Shown piece by piece: positions 45,721 through 57,757 of a stretch of 64,000 bases of DNA. The stretch covers positions 32,984,001 to 33,048,000 of the forward strand of contig OY292278.1 of the NCBI GenBank assembly GCA_958496175.1. The letters run 5' to 3'. Source of the DNA: Sisyra terminalis (taxonomy: Eukaryota; Arthropoda; Insecta; Neuroptera; Sisyridae). Under the pieces are notes generated by a model. It saw only the letters and a list, made by a program, of their open reading frames with translations, ran no database searches and was not told the origin of the DNA. How positions within the stretch are numbered: the stretch's first letter is position 1; each line of letters starts with the position of its first letter. Made by a program: the position numbers and the translations under genes.

Positions 45721-46089
45721 CTTTCCCTTTAGTATTATACCGATTTCATTATAGGCCTATTGTAATAACATAACTATACGCGTTATAAGATACAATGTGA
45801 ACCCTCTTTCTTAATGGCATTGGTCAGAGGAGGATGATATGTAGACTAAGAGTTCTAGTATTTTAGGCTAGGAATTTCATAGGTTCAATTCCTATAATTA
45901 AATAAACTGTAAACAAGGTGTATTGATTTAATTGGATCAATCGGGGTAGTCTTTAGCGACTAATTCAGGAATTTTTTAGATATCTACTAAAGTTTTTCTA
46001 GTAGGGTGTCTGCTTAGGTATCATCCAATAGTGTTATGATTTTTAAAATCTGTTTCACAGGTTTGAAATAATATGGAAAAATTAACATC

Positions 46090-46560
46090 TCATTAAATTA
46101 ACTAAAAATTAACATCCATCCGTCCGAGTAGCTCCAGTGCTCTTCTTGATATGATGACAGGAACCGATATTGCGTCATTTACATTGAGGGCACCGTCGGG
46201 ACTTTCATTTGTCGATTAGGTGTCCATAGGAAAATACGGTGTGGCTAATTTTTGACCAACACCACAATGTTTAGTCTTTTTGATTTGGAGTTTTGGGATT
46301 ATTTCCCTTATGTCATTTCTGACTTTCCTTAATCTTGAGAAGTTTGAGGTCCTCCAAATGGTGTCTGATAAATTTCCTATTATTGTCTCTTGTGGTTGTT
46401 ATCATCAAAGTAAGGTGGGTACCCTCTGTGGTCACTAGTTTGGCGTTTTTGATTGCCGTGTTGCTACTGGGAATTCCTTGATTTGATGGAATCTTTTGTT
46501 GATTAAAAAATATCGCGTTATATAATTCGTGCTAACTTGATCATTTTGAGTCGGCTGGTT
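46090..46560 (-). mobile_element. Possible LINE gag-like (zinc-knuckle) remnant
   Basis: A minus-strand frame reads FSYGHLIDK, stop, KSRRCPQCK, then SCHHIKKSTGATRTDGC. This recalls Y-G-H-x-x-x-x-C-K ... C-x-x-C zinc knuckles of LINE ORF1 proteins. The Cys pattern is incomplete and frames are broken, so the call is weak. Confidence 0.2.
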
Positions 46561-46599
46561 CTATTTGTTGTTTTCACGAAGACTAGATTTGTTAATTTA

Positions 46600-48860
46600 C
46601 CAAAAATTGTTTTCAAAAAAGCCAATAAAGCAGTACCGAGAATATATTTAATTAAACAATTGGTCAAACCGAATGTATTCGAAGATGTGGCTGGCTCTTT
46701 ACCGTCATAAGTTTAGTTTGACCTATTCACTTAGCATGAACGGGCGTTTGTGGCTTCAGTCCAATTAAATGTGGTTTCTAAACACTGCAAACTTATGTTT
46801 CCAGATAGAATTCCACAATATATTTCAATTTCAGAAATGACATTATGATTGCAATTTATAATTCTCTCAAATTTCACGTCTAGTCAATATACAGTATAGA
46901 TAAATAAATATAAAAAAGATAATTTCCAGTCGTCTGTCATTCAATATTATTTCAGTAGTGAGTCGATAAAATATTATAGATACTTGTGTGTTATCAATTC
47001 ATTTTATCTAATTGAAATCAATAAGAGTGTCACAATTCTCAAACACAAATTTGAAGTTACTCAAAGGACTCCTCCGGCTAAAGAAAACATGAAACAGTCT
47101 ATGTCGACGTTCGTAAATTCCAAGTTTATTTTCAAAGCATAAACAGTATCTACCCTATGTCTATTTATCTATTTATCAGAACCCAGACTATGTATCGAAA
47201 ATCTAGGGTAAAATAGAGAAATTGGAAAGGAATGATAACAAACAAAACTTTCGGAAAATGAGAATCTAAGTACGAGTCTATCGACACAAAAATAAAATAA
47301 ATATATTCATTTCACCGAAAGACATGTTTATATTTTTGGCATGAAAATTTAATTTTGGTCAAAATGAATGTATATACTTTTAATGTAACATTTAGCCGTA
47401 AGGGAGGATATATTAAACCTTTTTTGAAAATATTATAATATATTACAAATTGATGGTTTTGGTCAACCTGTATGCACAAGTGTTTTCAATTTTGTCACCA
47501 TATGGTGAATATAAATAAAACATGTTGGCATTTCATTCAAAAAGAGTTATCTTTTGCATTAAATATTTAAAACTAACTCAATATTTATAGTCAAGTTGTT
47601 GTTTTTTTCATGCAATCACGCGTATTTGAATTTTGAACGAATTTTTAAAATGATTTTATGCATTGTGAATAAAATATCATGTATTATTAATTACATTTCA
47701 ACATACATACATTTTTTAAGTAACACCGAAAGCTACGCTCTACTGCACCAAAGCGGTGGAAAATTTTTAAAAAAAGTCTAAAATAACATTATGCCATATT
47801 TATTTCTACAACAAAATATTGTGCCAAGCAATTAATTCTTGTTAAATATACAAAGATTAACGGGTACCCTGGAAGTATAAAAGCTGTTAAAGGTTATACT
47901 GATTAGGTGCTGATAGTTAATCCATCAATTAAAATAAATCTTTTAATGTCTTATCACCATGACTTAATACGCTGACTACACTGCACTGATGGCAGTAGGA
48001 AATGGTCTAATAGATGTTAAGCGTCTCAAAAGAGTGTCTATACTTGACCCAACATGTCAATTTAAGTGACATATGACCTAGTAGAGATATCTTTTACTTG
48101 ATATTGTTAGTTATGTCATTGGACAAAACTATCCTACGAAGACATTGCAATTAGAGGCTGATGGAGCAAAACATTTGCAAAAAAAAGGTTTTAGAGTTTG
48201 TTGTATTTTGGGATTCAATTGTAAACAATTTTTGTTTGTATTCAATAGTTTGACGTTTGTTTTGATCACTTTTTGCTTGACTGCATATTTATTTAAAAGG
48301 GAGAGAATTTTTCAGGAAATTGTGCAAAAGGTATATATAAGCATTTTTCTTTATGCAATTTCTGTGTATAAAACCTACTTACAAATTGAGATGTAGCTAG
48401 CATTCAACTTTCATTAAGATATTTTTTTCTTTTTTATTTCTTATTTATTAACAAACAACAATGAAACATTGAAAACAATCGATAATTAATCAAAGATTTA
48501 TTTTAATAAATTATCAAATTGTAACAATATAACGACATTTGAGACAATTATAAGTGTAATCTGAAAAATCAAAGAAAATGCAATTTGGATAATTTGCACA
48601 ATTGAAATTGTAAAAATATTCAAGTTTAAAACGATAAATTAGTTACCTTTAAAGCAAGCTGATGATTAATAAATCCAAATCCTATTGCTGAGAAATGTAA
48701 TTGGCAATTCTTCAGGGTTAAGGATATCAAATAATTAGGGCAGACCTGGCTACATTGATGAGGTTTTGAATTCCACCGCTCCAAAAAAAATCGTGAAACG
48801 TTATTGATCTATAAAATAAAAATAAAGGTTTATTGGAAAATGGATTTTTTCTACTATATA
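46600..48860. other. Intergenic, no gene seen
   Basis: No supportable exon. The open frame at 48145-48396 (plus) is hydrophobic, but it has no start context, family resemblance or neighbouring exon. Confidence 0.4.
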
Positions 48861-48919
48861 AGATTATTATAGTTGAAGATAATTGTGGTATTATGCTCTA
48901 GCGATGGTTATATTTTGGA

Positions 48920-49535
48920 CTTTGTAAACAACAACAACAAAATATTTTGTCGACGAAATGCTTTTTGTCGTTCACGAGTTCTGGAAAAAATTGCCACTCG
49001 CATATTTTCGAGAAAACGCTGTTTAAGGGAAAAGCTCAATTTAGATCATTTGTCAAACATTAAATTTTACAAACAGTTTTGGCTTAATTAGTTAATGTTT
49101 TTTTGCTCAAAAGCTCTAAAAGAAAAACCATATCGTTTGTATAAATAATATTTTTCATTGATCCACAATAATTTCGAAATTTGAATATATGTGAATTGTT
49201 CTATTAGAGCTTTTTATTTAAATAGCGTATTTCCAGAAAATATAAAAGCGAAAACGATTTTTTTTCTAATTTTTGACGGCCAAAATTTCCAATTTACGGC
49301 TCACAGAAAGAATTCATAATTTCAATATTTAGAAAATGCCCCGAATCGAGCTTTTAAGCTCGAAATTTTAAAACTCGTAGAAAAATTCTACTCCTCAACT
49401 TAGCGCTTTAAAGAGTTTTTTTAGATAATATAATGGTGACCATTTTTTTCGTCAGAGGTCTCGAACGACAAAAAGACCCAAAAATATTTTGTAGTTCTTT
49501 TTGAAAAATTCCAAAAGCTTGGAGCTAACTTGAGC
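48920..49535. repeat. Foldback-type repeat, copy 1
   Basis: The left arm reads AAAATATTTTGTCG, GTCGTTCACGAGTTCTGG, GCCACTCGCATATTTTC, GAAAAGCTCAATTT. The right half carries the same words in reverse complement: TCGAACGACAAAAAGACC, AAAATATTTTGTAGTTCTTT, TTCCAAAAGCTTGG, and the rc forms of GCTCGATT and CCGGAAA-type motifs between 49205 and 49400. The arms are imperfect and contain subrepeats. Confidence 0.55.
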
Positions 49536-49539
49536 TAAC

Positions 49540-50422
49540 TTTGTTATACTTCAATACTTCTGTATTTATGATTCGATACATTCATTTGGTTTTCTCAATT
49601 TTTTCCATCGCTGAATAGCTACATATTCTTTGGTTACTGTGCATATTTAAAGATTTTAAAGACACATACAGCGATAAAACTTATAAATTACACTCAAAGA
49701 ACTGTTTGAAAATGCTGAAGTTTACCAAAACTTTAATTTTCCAAGTGTCAAATCAAGAGATTCGTTTAGCTACTAAATACAATTTTCAATATTCCTGAAC
49801 CACATAGAGTTGATTTGATACCAAATAGAGTAAGAGAAAGCAGCATTAGGAATGTCTCTTCTGGTCTAAGTGTTTTGGTTGTTTTTGTTTCAATTGTAGA
49901 TTTTGGATTATTTGCCAATCCATTCTTTCTGCCGGGACCATGCTCAAATCCAATCTTTAGAGACCATAAATGGATTTCTTGAACTCCTTTCTATCAAGGA
50001 TATATCTAAATAGCTCCTTAATATGCAGATGATTCAAAACTATTAAGTACAGATTTTTGCGTCCTATGCATCTTTTACCCTCTGTTTTCTGCGAGAACCA
50101 CCCATTTTGTGACCTATATTCTGATTTTTGGTACTTGATTCATGAAAACAGTAGTCTACCTACATATTTGCATTCGCTGGAGTACATTTCCACTAACTTC
50201 TCTCTCTGTATATGATATGCACAACATACGTCTGTAACACCATATTACAAAAGATTCCATACGCATTTGCTCTCAGCCAATTCCATTTCTTCGAATACAT
50301 TAGTAATTTGGATCACAATATGTTCAATTTTGAGCTTGATTTTGGCGTTCGAGTGCTTGAACCATCACCATTAACGTAAAATTGTGCGATTAGGTACAAT
50401 TAAAGCCGCGATCCTATATATC
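49540..50422. other. Intergenic, no gene seen
   Basis: Slightly less AT-rich than its surroundings. Broken minus-strand frames suggest an unidentified old retroelement. I looked here for the missing C-terminal exon of the receptor gene at 51452-52315 and did not find one. Confidence 0.35.
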
Positions 50423-50430
50423 CTATATAT

Positions 50431-50610
50431 CAGCGGTCGCCAAAGTGGTGTTCCACAGACCACTAGTGGTCTTCGGGAAAATTTCGCTCATAGTCCACAG
50501 AGAAATGGGGATTATACATATATTAATTTATTTATCCCTTAAAAATTCTATTAGTGGCCTGTGGGACTTAAATTATAAATTTAGCGATCCCTGAAGTTTG
50601 ACCACCACTG
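50431..50610. mobile_element. hAT-type MITE with perfect 8 bp duplication
   Basis: The left end CAGCGGTCGCCAAAGT and the right end, read on the minus strand, CAGTGGTGGTCAAACTT form hAT-like inverted repeats around a 180 bp body with an internal CCACTAGTGG palindrome. The flanks are identical 8-mers, CTATATAT at 50423-50430 and at 50611-50618, exactly the duplication length of hAT transposition. Confidence 0.88.
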
Positions 50611-50617
50611 CTATATA

Positions 50618-51436
50618 TTGGGTTGTTCGGAAATTAATTTTGCTTTTTCCCGGCAGAGAATTTGATTTGATTTTTTCGGACCAAGCTTACTACTAAGCCG
50701 TAAAATCTTTATATTTTTTGAGAGCTAATATAGCAAGTTTTATATGTGATAAAGCTCAATTGATTCTACGCAGTGGTTTCTCGTTCGAATCCTTTTAAAT
50801 ATGTAGAGCATATTTTAAATTAGCATTTTTTTCATATTTTACTATTTCACTATAGAAAAGGAAAAATGCTGTCCATAGAAGAAAAAAAAACTGATGAGTA
50901 GGCAATATTAACAACACGCCAGTGCCAAAACTGGTTTGCAAAATTCCGAGGCGGTAATTATTATGTCGAAGATGCACCACAGTCTGGAAAGCCGGTTTAA
51001 GCTGATAAAGACACAATGAAACCATTAGTTGATATAAAACGGTGTATAACAGCATGTGAGATCATCATGTGATTCAATTGTTTATGACCACTTGAAAGGT
51101 CTAGATTTAATTTCACAGGTCGATATATGGGTTCCCTATGTTATTATGAGAAAAAATTGACCTTTTTCAAGTTTAGTTGCTCGCCAAAAACTTTTACAAC
51201 TTGAATGGAATAAGTTACCATACTCATCATATTCTCCAGACTTGGCACTTTTGGTTTATTATTTGTTCCGGGACGGAATAACTTTTATTTCATATGAGGA
51301 AGTCAAAAATCCTCGAGGATTAGTTTTTGGGCCAAAAAAGAGAAATAATTTTTTGAGTGTAACAATCATTCTATTGCCAGAAGGATGGTAAAAGGAAAAT
51401 GAAAAAAAAAAACGAAATTATTTCCGAACAACATGG
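50618..51436 (+). mobile_element. Inactive mariner transposon
   Basis: Terminal inverted repeats: left TTGGGTTGTTCGGAAATTAA, right (minus strand) GTTGTTCGGAAATAATTTCG. Internal broken transposase: QNWFAKFRGGNYYVEDAPQS-GKPV, a helix-turn-helix region as in mariners, then after a large deletion DSIVYDHLKGLDL and WVPYVIMRKN. The catalytic block YSPDLALLVYYLFR has Val where mariners have the last catalytic Asp (YSPDLAPSDYHLF). It ends with IILLPEGW. At about 820 bp it is shorter than an intact mariner (about 1.3 kb). Confidence 0.85.
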
Positions 51437-51451
51437 AAAAGATAACTTTAC

Positions 51452-52315
51452 CTTATATGACAATTGATGACACCTTGAAATAATCATAGTGCAAAAGAAA
51501 ATAAATTTAAATAAATGGAGCACTATATAGATTTTATAGAAAAAGAAATCCTGAAAATGTGTATTAAACATCATATAACTGTAATATTTGGAAAATATGA
51601 TATAGCAAATGTAAATTATGTTCAAAATATGTACACCAAGTACAAAACTAATAGTCATTTTCATTTTGCCATTAAATTTTTCCCCAATTTCCTTTATCTG
51701 AAACACAATTTGAGCTTGACTAAAGTCACTTTGGCTCTTTTGAACGTTTTTGATTTCATCTTCCACTTTCGAAAATTGTTGTTCAAGGATCAAACAAATC
51801 ACCACAAATAATTGCGACTGGTTTTGAACAACGAACCCGGGAAAATAGAAAAGTAACATAATATAGAAAACGTTCAACAAAGATGTTATATACATTTCCC
51901 ACGTAGCTAGTGATAAGAAAAATAATATAGCGCCGACCGAAACATTTTGGATAATTTTCACTCTTTTTATATCTTTTTCAGTTTGAAAATAACAATATGA
52001 ATTCATATCCAAAAATATTTCATTCAGTTTTTCCGCATCTTTGAATATATCTAAATAAACATATATGAATGTTGCAAAGTTCATTATAATTCCAATTTCG
52101 TTTATAAAACGCATAATTTTACTGTTAAAAAAGTTTGGTGTATAATAGTGAAGTAAACCGTAACACATTAACCAAAAAATCGAAACAAATATAAAAATCG
52201 AATATATTTTGTATATAAGTCTTGATTTTTGTGGAATAAAGGGCGATAAACCACAAATTTTTAGCACAAACACCACAGTTCTAAGTTGTCTTAAAATATC
52301 CATGTTGGAGATCAA
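51452..52315 (-). CDS. Gustatory-receptor-like chemoreceptor, large first exon
   Basis: An open frame of 288 residues from the ATG at 52315 to a GTAAAG donor at 51451. It starts with a cytosolic segment, then RLIYKIYSIFIFVSIFWLMC. I count six hydrophobic spans, at about residues 35-54, 72-90, 126-144, 147-175, 221-242 and 260-280. The layout and the ending ISRCHQLSYK, just where insect gustatory receptors (7tm_7) have a phase-0 intron before the last helix, suggest a gustatory or, less likely, odorant receptor. Such receptors are ligand-gated cation channels in sensory neurons. About 80-100 C-terminal residues, with the last helix and a T-Y-x(4)-Q-F-like motif, should follow in later exons; none was found. 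The mariner begins 15 bp inside the intron. Either the gene is broken or the last exon lies past the transposons. Confidence 0.6.
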
Positions 52316-53020
52316 TTTATATCAAAGTTGAATAAAATCTCATTTGTCGTTTTACTTTTTTTGAAACGTTTTATGTTTTGTTGTTACGATAAGAATATTT
52401 TATTTCATTAATTTATTTTTCAAATTAAAAAGAAAAACTTAAATCAATAATGAAAGTAATTAATCATAAACTTGAACATGTTCATAACTTACAGCAGTTG
52501 AAAAGTTATTTCTTATGATTAATTCATATCGTAATTATAATTAATTAATTATTATTTTAAAAAATGTCCTTTTATAAATGTCTTGTTCTATTCACTATTT
52601 TTCCTTTAGCTGCTTGATTAAGTTTATTAAGTGCAGAATTATATTTTCACGCAAATATGACACTTCTGAATTATCAAGTTGAAATAATTAAAGGTCGATT
52701 TTTATTTTTTTTGCCAAATGAAAGAGAACAAAGTATCAGTTTTTAATGTGATTAAGTATCGTTTCTTAGTGCCATCTATCTCCGCTAGGTATCTTCAGGT
52801 TGGAGTACTCCATTATTTTGATTTTCTCCGGTCTATCTTATCCCATTCTATTCAAGTCTATTTTAATTTCTGAAGATCTTTTGAGATACCTAGTGCTTAG
52901 AAAGACTAAGTGTCACTGCGTTATTTCCATTTCCAATTAGCTAGATTCCTTCCTGCAATAAATTTTAGTAAACATTGCCTACAGGTTTACCTGTGGGCTG
53001 CTTACAGATTACCTTTCTTC
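52316..53020. other. Intergenic, no gene seen
   Basis: AT-rich upstream region of the receptor gene. No regulatory site is obvious. The sequence at 52770-52900 looks like part of the degraded LINE that continues at 53025. Confidence 0.4.
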
Positions 53021-53024
53021 ATTA

Positions 53025-53240
53025 ATGTATGGAAGAATTCTGGGGTTTCTCGGACATACCACGCGTCACGAAACCATGGAAAAACTGATAATGCAAGGAT
53101 GACCTGAAAGGAAAAGGAAACGGAGGCGATCACCGATCTATTGGCTTAAAGTGGTGGAAAATCTCGAGGATTCAAGTTATACGTTCCTATCATGACGAGA
53201 AAATCGTTGGAAAAGACCGTCCAGTAGGTCCTGTGAAATT
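53025..53240 (+). mobile_element. LINE C-terminal fragment, third family
   Basis: The plus strand reads ILGFLGHTTRHETMEKLIMQ-G, ERKRKRRRSPIYWLKVVENL, then a degraded RWKRPSS. This follows the pattern Y-x-GH-x-x-R(H/M)...G-x-x-x-G-x-R-x-x-R-x-x-x-x-W of LINE polymerase C-termini. Several stops are present. Confidence 0.6.
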
Positions 53241-53465
53241 TTGTTCCTGTGAAAATTTGAAAATCCCTAGTGATTACCATATTAATCACCATACATCGGT
53301 AATGATGGAGCATTAAAAAGAATAGGTTACCAAGTTCATGTTCAGATTTTGACTTAAAGTTTGCTCATGTCATATTCACAACAGATACCAGTCCTCCTGT
53401 TGACTAAAATGAACGCTAAATTCCCCAAGTCACTAAAATTATGTATTTAAGTCTTCATCTAGATC

Positions 53466-53482
53466 AGGGGTGGGCAAACTTA
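53466..53482 (+). mobile_element. hAT-like terminal sequence, partner not found
   Basis: CAGGGGTGGGCAAACTT matches hAT termini. No inverted partner was seen downstream. At 53905-54127 a second pair, GTTCTTAACCTGG and (minus strand) AGATCAGTAGTTTTTAACCT, suggests another degraded hAT-type element in the same area. Confidence 0.35.
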
Positions 53483-54129
53483 ATACTGGTATGATCGATT
53501 ATAATTTTTCTTGTTTACACGCGATCAACTGTGAAAATTGGATTAAATTAAAAACAATTAAATATTAAGGGGGTTGCATGAGTTTAATCAGAGAAAAAAT
53601 GGCCTATATTCAACAATTTCCCACATAAAAAGAAAATATTTTATTTAAATTTTTTATTGTATTAAACACACACATTTGAAAAATAATTTCTGAAATTTTT
53701 CTAAATCATATACAAAGCTATACTAAAGCCTTTTTTGACATGTGGTATTCTACAGATACCTAGAGATGCTACAGAGGTTCCAGTCTAAGCTACTGTGTCA
53801 AATAATAAATGCACCATGATCTGTTACAAATCGCGACATATCCAAAAACCTAAAAATGGCTAGATGATCAGGGAAAAGTTAATCAAATACAGCATAAAAT
53901 AGTCGTTCTTAACCTGGATTCAATCCAACCCTAGGGATTCGGTTAGTCAGTCTCGCGGGTTCGGCTAGTTCTTAATGATTATGTTCATTTTGTGCATCTA
54001 TGTTTACATATATACCTGTATTGAATTTGAAAAAAATATTTTTTTTCCAATGAAGAAGGGTTCGATTAATGAGAATTTGAAACTGGTGAGGCTCAGTACC
54101 TTCAACAAGGTTAAAAACTACTGATCTAA

Positions 54130-56620
54130 AATCTAAAATTGATCTATCAAGCCCGATTGAGCGAACATATCAACTATCTGTCCATCGCTCTTCTCGACAA
54201 TAGTGAGAAAACGAAAAGACTGAATCGGATATCCTTCTGGGACCTGCAATTTCGATAGTGACTATCACTACGCATCACGATGAGGCTAAACGTTCAGCAG
54301 ATTTCCTGGTTGTCCAGGAATAGGTTAGAAATCTTAATATCATTAAATAAAAACAATTGTGATGATTCTAGAAAATTGAAACGCTTCGACTTTGAGCCAG
54401 AAATCAAGAGTACATGAAACTTTATTATGCTATCTTTGAGAATCTTAAATTTCAAAAGTTCTTCAATGATTTTTATTTTCAATGATTTTTAATTCCTTCC
54501 AAAGGGCGAATGTCAGCTGACAGACATATAGTGTTTAGTGGTATATAAATATTTCTTTAAATCTTGAATCTCGGAAAATTTTCGGATTTACGGATTTGTT
54601 AAAAAAATCAGCCTGACCCGTACTATTATTATTGACAATTAAAATTTCGTTAATTTTAACTAGGAAAAAAATGAACACTGTTTTTTTCTTATATTTACTT
54701 CACTAATAATATTATACTTACTTATAATTACAATTTTTCATATTAAACTAAAGTTATATTTATTGTGTTTATAGTGTTTAATATTGTTAAAGGAGAACGT
54801 GCATTATTTTGTTATGTTTTATTTTGATTAAAATATTTTAATGGATTTCTTGTACTGAATTGACCATAAAGATGATGATAAAGAAAATAAAAAAAATGTT
54901 ACCGAAGAAGAAGAATAATATATTTGTATGTATAATTAAATAAAATGCTATCTCTAATTGTAAATATGGTTATGTAGCTTAAAGATATAGAAATGTTGGG
55001 AATAATAAATAACATTCCCAAAGTTCATAAGTTGAACTTGATGAAATAAGGTTGAGATATATCTAATCTATTTAGGAACGAAAATGTATAGTTTTTGTAC
55101 GTGGAAATTCTTGGAAACGTTGCAAACGGACCGAGTGGAAGTCTCATGTTGGATTAGAGCCGGAAGAGTAATATGTATGAGTTCAAGGGGTTGGTGGTGG
55201 TCATGCGTTATTTTGGGTTTAGGGTTCAATCTTCACATCCGTATTTATCTAACTGAACGAAACCATATCAAGCGTTTTAACGATTGGCCTAAGCGACCGG
55301 CTCTCATATATGTATGCTAATGTAGATTTGTTTGACCTCCGCTCCTCTATTAAGTAACAATAAAGACAACTAATATGAACACATTGTGTCACATTACGGC
55401 ATCGTATTTTAATCCACTACTTAATTCCATCCGGAAAGTAAGGGTTCAAGTGACTTATGAATATTTACTTTGACATTTAAATGCTTTATTTGTACGGGCA
55501 AATGAATGAACCTACTAATTTGTCTGAGTAGATTTCATAGCAAATAACTATATTAATAATTTTTCCCATATAATTTTCGAAAGAAATTTAAAGCAAATGT
55601 TTCATTGAGAATCCCTATTCCTGGAGTTTTCTCATTATTTAAAAAAATGTAATGAAATGGTCAATATTGATTAATTAGGCAGTTTATGGGAAAAAACTAG
55701 TTCAAAATATTACTCCTTAGGTTGTAGTCGATGTTATTCATAAATAAAATCCATATCAATATATTCAAGTATTTTATGGATAACTATTATGATGATATTG
55801 TGATTATGGGTAAATGCTTCTAAGTTTGTATTTGTCCTTAATTTAACCCATTTTTCGAAGTCGATCCCGTATAAATAGGAAAAATTATTGTCGATCACAC
55901 CAGTATTAATTTTGTGTACCCCTGGCCTATGCTATTCCTGTATATTTTAAGCTTGGTATCAATATTATCATAACTAAACCCTTCAATAATCCTATTCCTG
56001 AAATTTTACATTCATCTTATCATAAAGAAGCTCACATTTTTGAAGGTTTCACTTCCATCGCATGTGATGTGTACACATGCTTTTCTTTGGAAATAAAAGA
56101 CAATTTCCTTATACTGTATAATCGACAAAAAAATTTACTATTTTAAATTTAACTTTATATCAAGACTATTATTTTAGAGGACAAAAAACAAATATTTATT
56201 TTTAATTTTCAATATTAATATTAATAGGTCTGTCATTGAAAATTTCGATTTTTCAAAATGAAATTTTTTGAAACTTTTGAAACGAGTTTTTTAAAAAGAA
56301 TTGAACAATAAATATTTTTGAAGAATATATATTGTTCTTCAAAATTGATCTCTTTTTCGATTTGGTTTCTTAACATTGGAATATTAAAAATAAACATATT
56401 AATATTTAGACCAAAATGTTTATATGATTTTGAAGTAAATCAAATGCTTTAGGAAAGGGATTAGTAACCTCATTATCATGTTTCCTCCAAAGTTGAATAA
56501 TTGGCAATGCATTAACAAAGAAAAGGAATTGTCTCAAATACAGCTAGGAGAACTTTTTTGTAGAACATTTTATTTCCTTCATAAGCAAATAAACATTTAA
56601 CTCTGAATAACAATTCTTTA
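54130..56620. other. Intergenic, no gene seen
   Basis: Mostly AT-rich. At 55145-55250 there is a less AT-rich patch with GGGTTTAGGGTTCAATCTTC (box B-like), a possible SINE relic. The 78-residue open frame across it is Trp/Arg-rich and unlikely to be a gene. Confidence 0.4.
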
Positions 56621-56625
56621 CCTCC

Positions 56626-57757
56626 ATCAAGCACTACACTTTTGGAATTTAGAAAAAGTAGCTAGGAAATATTTTGGTGTTTTTTGTCGTTCAAGAGATA
56701 AAAAGAATAAGTTCTGGATAAAAAGAATTTGTCACTCGCATACTTCCCCGGAAACCCTTTTGTAGTGCTTACTTGATGTTTAAAGCTTTTTATGTAAAAG
56801 TTAAACCTTTTAATTTTTATTTGCGCCTAAAATTGGTGTTTTTTTATCGCTCACTTAAAGGAAAAACTCTATTTTGACGATTCACAAATATTGAAATTTC
56901 AAAATTCTTATTTCATCATTTAATGGTGTTTTTTGTTATTTGAGATTTTCGTAAGTTTAAATTTGATCGTTTGCATATTTTCCCGGAAATATTCATTAGT
57001 AACTAAAACTCGATTTGGGACATTTTTCAAATATAGAATTTTCGATTTTTTTTGTGACATTAGTTGATGTATTTTTGTCATTTGAGAGTTCGAAAAGAAA
57101 AAAAATCATAGCTTGCATATTTTCTCACAAAACACAGTTTAAAGATAAAGCTCGATTTGAACCATTTTTTAAATATTGAATTTCTCAAAAAAAAATTTCC
57201 CCATTAATTGGGGTTTGACCATTAATTTGTTGCTCGAGAGTTCTGAAAGAAATTATTTTATTATTCAAATATATAATATTCGTTGCTTGCTTTCATAAGT
57301 TTTAAAGCTTCAATATTGAAATATCTAAACGGAACTTTTTCTTAATATAGTGTTTACCAGGAAAATATACAAACGATAAAATTATTTCTTACAGAATTCT
57401 TGTACAACAAAAAAATCATCAATTGATGGTGACGTTTTTTTTTTGTGAAATCAATATTTGAAAAATGACCAAAATCGAGCTTTTTCTTAAAGCGAAGTTT
57501 TCTGAGAAAATATGGAAACAATGAAGTTTTTTATATAAGTTCTTTCGGAGCTCTAAAACGCCGAGAAAACACCAACGCGCAAAAAAATTTCGAAATTTTA
57601 TCATTTATATTATAAAAAAGCTCTTTACGTCACTTTGGCACTACATAGGGCTTTCCTGGAAAATATGCGAGTGGCCATTTTGTTCCAGAACTTTTGAACA
57701 ATGAAAAACTAAAATATTTTGTAGTTATTTTTTCCAAATTTTAGAAGTGTAGTACTA
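56626..57757. repeat. Foldback-type repeat, copy 2
   Basis: The left end CACTACACTTTTGGAATTTA then GAAAAAGTAGCTAGGAAATA is matched in reverse complement at the right end (57712-57757): ACTACACTTCTAAAATTTGG, AAAAAATAACTACAAAATAT. Between them run several diverged units with GTCGTTCAAGAG, CTCGCATA-TTTCCCGGAAA, AAAGCTCGATTT and AATATTGAATTTC. They lie in plus orientation up to about 57300 and inverted from about 57410. Confidence 0.6.

Noticed and set aside
48145..48396. Hydrophobic 83-residue frame that could be a receptor exon
   Set aside because: It is on the plus strand, opposite to the receptor gene at 51-52 kb, and lacks the motifs of the missing C-terminal exon.
51515..51811. 98-residue plus-strand open frame
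   Set aside because: Antisense shadow of the chemoreceptor exon.
55084..55320. 78-residue Trp/Arg-rich frame
   Set aside because: Overlaps a likely SINE/retroelement relic; no splice partners or family match.
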